In this document: one piece after another, positions 40,401 to 41,053 of the stretch
Layout: every line of letters begins with the position of its first letter
Position numbering within the stretch: the first letter of the stretch is position 1
Origin: a virus
IMG/VR virus record: IMGVR_UViG_3300025872_000108
Coordinates: 1 to 41,053 of that record
DNA length: 41,053 nt
Reading direction: 5' to 3' (one strand)
Made by a program: the position numbers and the translations under genes
Notes under the pieces: model-generated
The model's input: only the letters and a program-made list of their open reading frames with translations
Told to the model about the DNA's origin: nothing
The model's database searches: none

Positions 40401-41053
40401 ACGGAATTGCCGCAATTCCAGCAATTCCTGACCCCCGGTGAAAACAACTGGTTCCAGGTTCGGAAGTTCCTCGAGCGCCCCATGCGGGGCAGCAAGTTCC
40501 GGGAAGGCACGTTCCGTTTTGCCAAGTTCCTGGCAGACGTGGAGCGGTTGCGCGCGGGCCAAGAGCCAGTGTACGCCGGCGCTTTCCACGGCGACGTTAA
40601 AGCGCTGGGCGAGCCGGCCGGCGAACAAAGGCCGGTTTTGGAGGGGGACGCGCTGATCTACGCCAAGGCGGCGGAAATTAGCCTAAAAACCTTCGGGGAT
40701 TACAATTCGCTGGGCGTGGCCGGCCAATGGTTGCGGCAATACGCCGTGCCGTTCTGGTCCTGGCAGGATGTTAATTTCCGGTATCATGCCAACCAACTTC
40801 GAAACCTGGCAGACGGATTACGCAAGGAAGGTGCCGCCGGCGATACCGCCCGCAAGGCAGCGCTCCGCTACGCCGGCGTGCGGGTTGTGGCCACACTGAT
40901 AGCCGTTGGCATTGCCAAAGAGCTTTGGAACCAGTTCGGCGGCGTGGCAATGGGCTTGTGGAATGAGGACGACGACCTGGAAAGCAAGTTGAGCGAAGCC
41001 GACCGGCGGCGCGGTCATATCATCCTGGGCAAAGATGAAAAGGGCCAGGTATT
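28419..41053 (+). CDS. Giant polyvalent injected protein: SpoT-like HD, zeta-type kinase, N12-class adenine methyltransferase, SNF2 helicase
   Basis: Open from ATG 28419 to the window end and, through the terminal overlap, to TAA 977: 4,494 aa, about a third of the genome. Order: PFDDLPD repeats (4-10, 18-24, 484-490); Gly/Ala-rich hydrophobic region (156-220); Pro-rich linker; a small VFYNGKKIEVQAPTTYAAQQ domain (676-724); coiled coil; RelA/SpoT-type HD (H846, H874-D875, E878-D879, D931); zeta-like P-loop kinase (GGGPAAGKST, 1014-1023); disordered linker (about 1237-1407); methyltransferase (EPSSGSG 1531-1537, NVPF 1596-1599); SNF2-like helicase (GVGSGKT with K2231, DESH 2399-2402, TGTPVSN 2450-2456, QCIGRIIRQGN 2790-2800); coiled coils; C-terminal virion-binding-like region. 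Polyvalent proteins such as P1 DarB are packaged and injected to protect incoming DNA. Injection, and activity of each domain here, are inferred. Confidence 0.93.
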   Translation, partial: MPNPFDDLPDAPVATANPFDDLPDTSPAINAQVKIPSSSNELAALNFLGEQAVRPMIEQSFAQKFAPMATTPEGQAQFARLAKIISTPDLPAPSLPSDIAAAAGSPFSSMGRTLLAIPADIGRVAGGGRAENLAVADMPTTVPLLPTEIEAAQAPGIVGVLERGAGGAVKLAGTLLGTGLAAPLGIPAGAAAPAVFGASTYADTRSPGAAVESAALGALFPYAGQWGKLVGKKVAEKLMARGLVNEMGARAIGLAGEQAGIQAFGHALNTPEYWQLYQENPTEFFKKFAEQTITLGALGIPGLAGLAEPKQQAAAREAFQQATEEIAANLRESVKKQGANGKREFSPEARVLFGGVSPEVAGTTPEKVAAFAKKAGVPYTQPTATPTPATPPPPAPAAKPVAETRNTPAPATQVVPPAPAAKSDPASVRAALANLPGAEQDLVAPPPAAPSELPSKVESVLPQGNLTGAATTPAAPAQQSTPTPFDDLPDVKKIQLDAPKPNDPSPRISKIQDQIAELEAAAEVGVLSKKDKARLQNLKATLATQAPPPANSVLPEKSRSETPAANKIKLDVPKPDLAATDKPITEADFSKWNSETHVTMHAGTDLTTGEPLYWVVRKVSSLKSANPPAESNLTVKKRIENPDGSYYTKDVPAKRMPDGTLAEIETPPTPALNTYDVFYNGKKIEVQAPTTYAAQQKAVAQLNVPRKKTHMVSVVLTAKGEAKPLTPEVKETQPAAAPVKPQKPARSVKAIEAELKQLKQGLPVAEDMAINDHGHSLQALENKISRKQAELDALNAPAQAPEKPELQEIKKDAATATANQTEPGADDVAARAKALMLERFVGVRRHAGDLASEHIERVADMVHDPVLKAIAYLHDIVEDTNTTLDEIRQKFGDRIADAVDAETWRKDSETYDQYIARLSQNRDAVQSKLADIADNIAVIGKLNTEKAKGKVQLWKGAREKLLATFGTDLTPTLERLTMEDGTPRHNWQLVQIKKVTGLVEPHADGTKPTMIFSGGGPAAGKSTVLKKAIATGEIESEKTVSISADDFKTGEGDVERAGAAGIPEYESIRAAGDPRAAVIVHKESTFMAKAAFARLVHEKKSGVYDATMSHHGDDSFLIIEAKKAGHQTVMMGVTVHPDEAIRRAHQREIQTGRHLPEDVNRAGHVGYSKSWHRYLELVDEGHLDLLLLYDNNRPKEAGGAYLIAKKDKNGLVILDQQAYDSFVRIGQNEREKPSEKPADSRPETGSPEPARQLESGRPDGRDQGGRGLPQGEEQRQTPGNGGLAGGLAKPANAEQPTKSGYNDRGIEGAQPGAASATGDDPQAGGVSDGERGSVQPASGTDAGRPAAGGGTGRGGKSSTDADRLPGKRDEVRPDAGATSSGGSTTGPISGPGNLLPGESGRRNLRLTENPAPTTATQRIKANIDAIRVVKKLEEEKRQPTPEEIKTLSAWSGWGSFKNIFNEGKAERREWDVNWQKKYGKAYDSLKKLLTEDEFNAAAESSVNAHYTSKEVVDWAWQAAARLGYQGGKAIEPSSGSGVFMGYAPENLAVNTRWTAVELDPMTGKIASYLYPEADMRIQGFEEAKLPNGYYDLAITNVPFHEVGPGKEYPDLNLHNYFIARMLDKVKPGGLVVAITSKGTMDANPRQRAILADRGQLVAAIRLPNNAFKESADTEVVTDLLILRKPDGKPFPAENWRNVVDVAPEGSEAPILVNEYYANHPENVLGKHALTGTMYRKNSYTVEGHGPLGPKLAAALDRLPKDILQPPAADESQPTTTQREDYSLYVNKSGHVVQSMNYTETLPTWDSNNKQLVHRAKLYIGARDALKEQYRLERAAGVAAGDIESNRTKLAKAYKALVKELGTEINTKAGLQKLKHLKTDPDYYTLLGLENVKVTQDLEDPSKSMTTITPAAVLSGRVGQVDTPPDKADNAADALAISQAYRGGLDLDYLKQLTGLDEAEIENQLTHADLAFRDPDTGKLETRLEYLAGDIRDKYAKAIFSAKEDPKYLANVEALKAIIPPTEPFGKIRFGIEARWIPVEIHNEFAKQVLGLNGDEVRFVPVTESFAVKTGGRYARYNQSDKSRVEWATQERSAAELLDAAVNTKRIRITYTGRDGKTYEDVDASTLANQKVDQMKEEFQKWAKSTDTRVPYRYFDAEKGAYVRENLPVWDVMEREFNRQKNSFVSPEYDGKNLKLPGVSDWFWRKAHIMDGVQRGLQQGSCVFAYGVGSGKTSLMTILDRELKRVGLARKTIIAVKKPTVDQFRQTVEALYPGSKVLIPDENDFKKENRRRLFSRIASGKYDHIIVTHEQFKSIPASEQGVKDFFNEQIDGLRQALQELGAADAEDAESTRGMDSQVRNIVKQLKSMKKRLDDHLDAIKRHQDAGLSWDDLNIDGIHIDESHNFKNLPVPTQLDNIKGIPTSFSQRAVDLMVKARSVQKKTNGRNVFFYTGTPVSNTLAELWGQIHLVNPKILEDMGIKTFDSFASAFAEITSNFEFGWDNKFKEVTRMAKFKNGSALTSLTRMGLAVKMGNEELGLDVPKMQGGGPQVKIVPPNPEFQRWLDMVEDIATEWDGLEKKERFENSWVPIATMRAGAAAAIDPRLIFPDANDHPQSKVNQAIDEIMQHYTEGKERRTTMMVFSDLYRTLNTDKLRAFIGADHHVAKAEAAKIAVDDAAAAKDLPDANEDIDAAASKDERDAAANAVGTFNLYNDIRAKLIKRGVPENEIAIITEHETDAKRKLLFDKVRAGAVRILIGSTEKIGEGVDVPQRMSYLARLDPPMQMTAAKLEQCIGRIIRQGNLHSPKNWNKPVFVRLWAQERSMDAPIYNMMATKGKMTLQALKGQFLGDEFEDPASEMTAAMAQLVAAATGDTRALEVAKLTETVRKLTMEESAYYRNVSDTKREIDTAEREKAWAERSKVDYDELSAAAKKASADKDTLVMRGEKNTYTGTEDIKTALGKVDDRVFKILKEKYDHAVETKSALRDNTDLGDFVVKFGDNVFALVKARTTTSRNEKGKAQITPAYYIDWTVADKQPPYSEYGWQSGKSTLSSQLSDLTRLPAALAAIGERAAEQSTKSQTNADRAAKALADWQKKFEGLKFEKADELKDNRKKLDELQSALMGKATRSQAAQQRAALKKGLLFEQDSQPLSLEAQRQEVLRQLRELDEAPDENVETLRRQIAENKLELARVGEDGNGSYYLKNDIERDTKRLENAQKAADEEKSAKRKTLTDRLRELEQQLLEWLDKAIEATKFDPAKMMEGVTGAPAWITRAAANTALRTIRAAVKAGRSLAEAITEAVNTMRGVKGFNDAEARSYLESAVVRQIKSTGQIKPMWRNTPPAGSLPAEKAANVHKGIRSTETRLKLIRLDNEIKAAIPEAQRTGDWKPVQDLNSQWDAVMNAPDPMGTRVNVDVPRSREETAALISDTVDTLNAIQDAITELNARSEALPADLVKLRQDLQARLMMLKGWSNDLNDLKSAGVRESQPTPDSLEARRRFMEFESATDSTHKTWQEWLATVKNGLRYLTSPIPELPLRGERAEKSALFRRGYRLFAVENNAVRMEAAKKVENVLEPLTKLGRKAADNSALATYYRLGESLQRAAMDPAKRAEIQQRMEKLEQHLNKDPFNLFRRLVLYRDLWWRGTYLKNEQGNPITLPQGLTVDEVAGQLRKLTGLIENHPDGLAITEALRRHYALTDELQKSILAHGEIIPESLRNPLYFPHHVIDSWTGRVDRVRPTTEEDFRRYLIAPMGSGKLIQTDYLKAMYLHTADVLAHNARVDLVQKYWQPYDISAELKAQHGDNWNKPWNLPPGYKLFTPFKKLPLRMDYILSREVMAEKLGVLFNDGDLRVRQSEANKVLKVKPEDLHAALVAGEKIQWALPAEIADALNGIAKREAAAANPGLGHAIGLPFRAVNNFWKKTKLFAPWNWIRYEYGNLSTDAVDKILAADPGAGKYLSRAAKELWNADKGEQSPEFKAAAREGVFDTITAGEAGELTELPQFQQFLTPGENNWFQVRKFLERPMRGSKFREGTFRFAKFLADVERLRAGQEPVYAGAFHGDVKALGEPAGEQRPVLEGDALIYAKAAEISLKTFGDYNSLGVAGQWLRQYAVPFWSWQDVNFRYHANQLRNLADGLRKEGAAGDTARKAALRYAGVRVVATLIAVGIAKELWNQFGGVAMGLWNEDDDLESKLSEADRRRGHIILGKDEKGQV
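32101..32280 (+). CDS. Nested small gene 1, inside the giant gene's linker (+1 frame)
   Basis: 59 aa from ATG 32101, preceded by AAGGA (32087-32091) at ideal distance. The protein (KPDLLNRLANWNPGDLTDVI, then KADADYHKAKNNGKPP) is ordinary in composition and uses the genome's preferred codons (CCG, GCG, CTG, GTG, AAG). In the giant gene's frame the same DNA gives only Gly/Arg/Pro/Ser/Gln-rich sequence with rare CGA and GGA codons. The codon evidence says this frame was under selection first. Function unknown; expressed or vestigial is undecided. Confidence 0.6.
   Translation: MNAKNLPKNPPTPAPKPDLLNRLANWNPGDLTDVIKADADYHKAKNNGKPPVTVVWPAD
32293..32637 (+). CDS. Nested small gene 2, inside the giant gene's linker (+1 frame)
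   Basis: 114 aa, starting 12 bases after nested gene 1. The N-terminal half is a well-formed helical domain (LQKADIMIAALKERNPALLV, then QLATTRKLAAYLTEKEEAYN), and the pattern KERNPAL-x-x-QL resembles small proteins I have seen beside giant methylase-helicase genes; this is from memory. The second half is acidic (LDVEESLQPMLTD, FDLTPAQLQAVDQQLDQFLD). TAA is at 32635-32637, just where the giant protein's linker gives way to its methyltransferase region. No ribosome site; coupling to nested gene 1 is likely. Confidence 0.6.
   Translation: MLNSLQKADIMIAALKERNPALLVQLATTRKLAAYLTEKEEAYNLQAARMLDGQPPGAELDVEESLQPMLTDCPASGTKFDLTPAQLQAVDQQLDQFLDPETFSPASPAAAISA
40928..41053. repeat. Terminal overlap with 2-127 (circular assembly)
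   Basis: Exactly 126 bases at the end equal positions 2-127; the preceding base differs (G at 40927, T at 1). The length is close to a common assembler k-mer. It means a circular or terminally redundant molecule of about 40,926 bp, not a biological repeat inside the genome. Confidence 0.92.

Noticed and set aside
1-41053. CRISPR array, transposase/IS element, or diversity-generating retroelement
   Set aside because: No spaced identical repeats, transposase motifs, or reverse transcriptase with template repeat were seen.

Overview
The window is a complete temperate podovirus-like phage genome, assembled as a circle and opened inside its largest gene. Positions 2-127 are repeated exactly at 40928-41053, so the unique length is about 40,926 bp. 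The lineage is shown by the order small terminase, large terminase, P22-size portal (707 aa), scaffold, capsid, head-tail adaptor, gp10/gp12-like tail tube proteins, several internal virion proteins and a giant injected protein. There is no tape measure, sheath or baseplate gene. The DNA is GC-rich. The host is not named by any gene. The 10-bp ACACGGATGG-type repeats, the Asn/Thr-rich exported proteins and the GC content suggest Verrucomicrobiota or a related phylum, at low confidence.

Layout. (1) 1-977: the 3' end of the giant gene. (2) 936-2370, minus: a four-gene operon of small unknown proteins, driven by a TTGACA promoter whose spacer is a perfect 18-bp palindrome. (3) 2400-2690: attP, with the 3' half of a tRNA-Lys-like gene between two copies of a 23-bp arm-type repeat. 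(4) 2689-4255, minus: a ribbon-helix-helix (RHH) regulator, a 45-aa membrane peptide and a tyrosine integrase, coupled by ATGA overlaps. (5) 4255-4338: a divergent control region with heptad repeats, facing a second, related RHH gene; this looks like the lysogeny switch. (6) 4338-9168, plus: early genes, including a Dam-type methyltransferase with a G9 tract, an excisionase-like HTH protein, a deleted cytosine methyltransferase, a frameshifted RusA-like nuclease, an integron attC-like site, a replication protein carrying iteron-like repeats, and several zinc-binding small proteins. (7) 9213-15945: packaging and head genes. (8) 16017-20473: head-tail genes interleaved with four proteins that carry Sec signal peptides, three of them in an AT-richer block that also encodes a LamG-type lectin domain. 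(9) 20477-21794: small membrane proteins and a possible lipoprotein, probably for lysis. (10) 21796-25947: tail tube and stabilisation proteins, closed by a strong intrinsic terminator. (11) 26038-28415: three internal (ejection) proteins. (12) 28419-41053 and on into 1-977: one ORF of 4,494 codons, about a third of the genome.

The giant protein is a polyvalent protein of the kind injected with phage DNA. In order it carries a glycine-rich membrane-active-looking segment, a SpoT-like HD hydrolase domain, a zeta-toxin-like kinase domain, a long disordered linker, an N12-class adenine methyltransferase, an SNF2-like helicase, coiled coils and a C-terminal virion-associated region. The linker lies exactly over two small ORFs in another frame that have normal codon use for this genome, so the giant gene appears to have been made by fusion through two pre-existing small genes.
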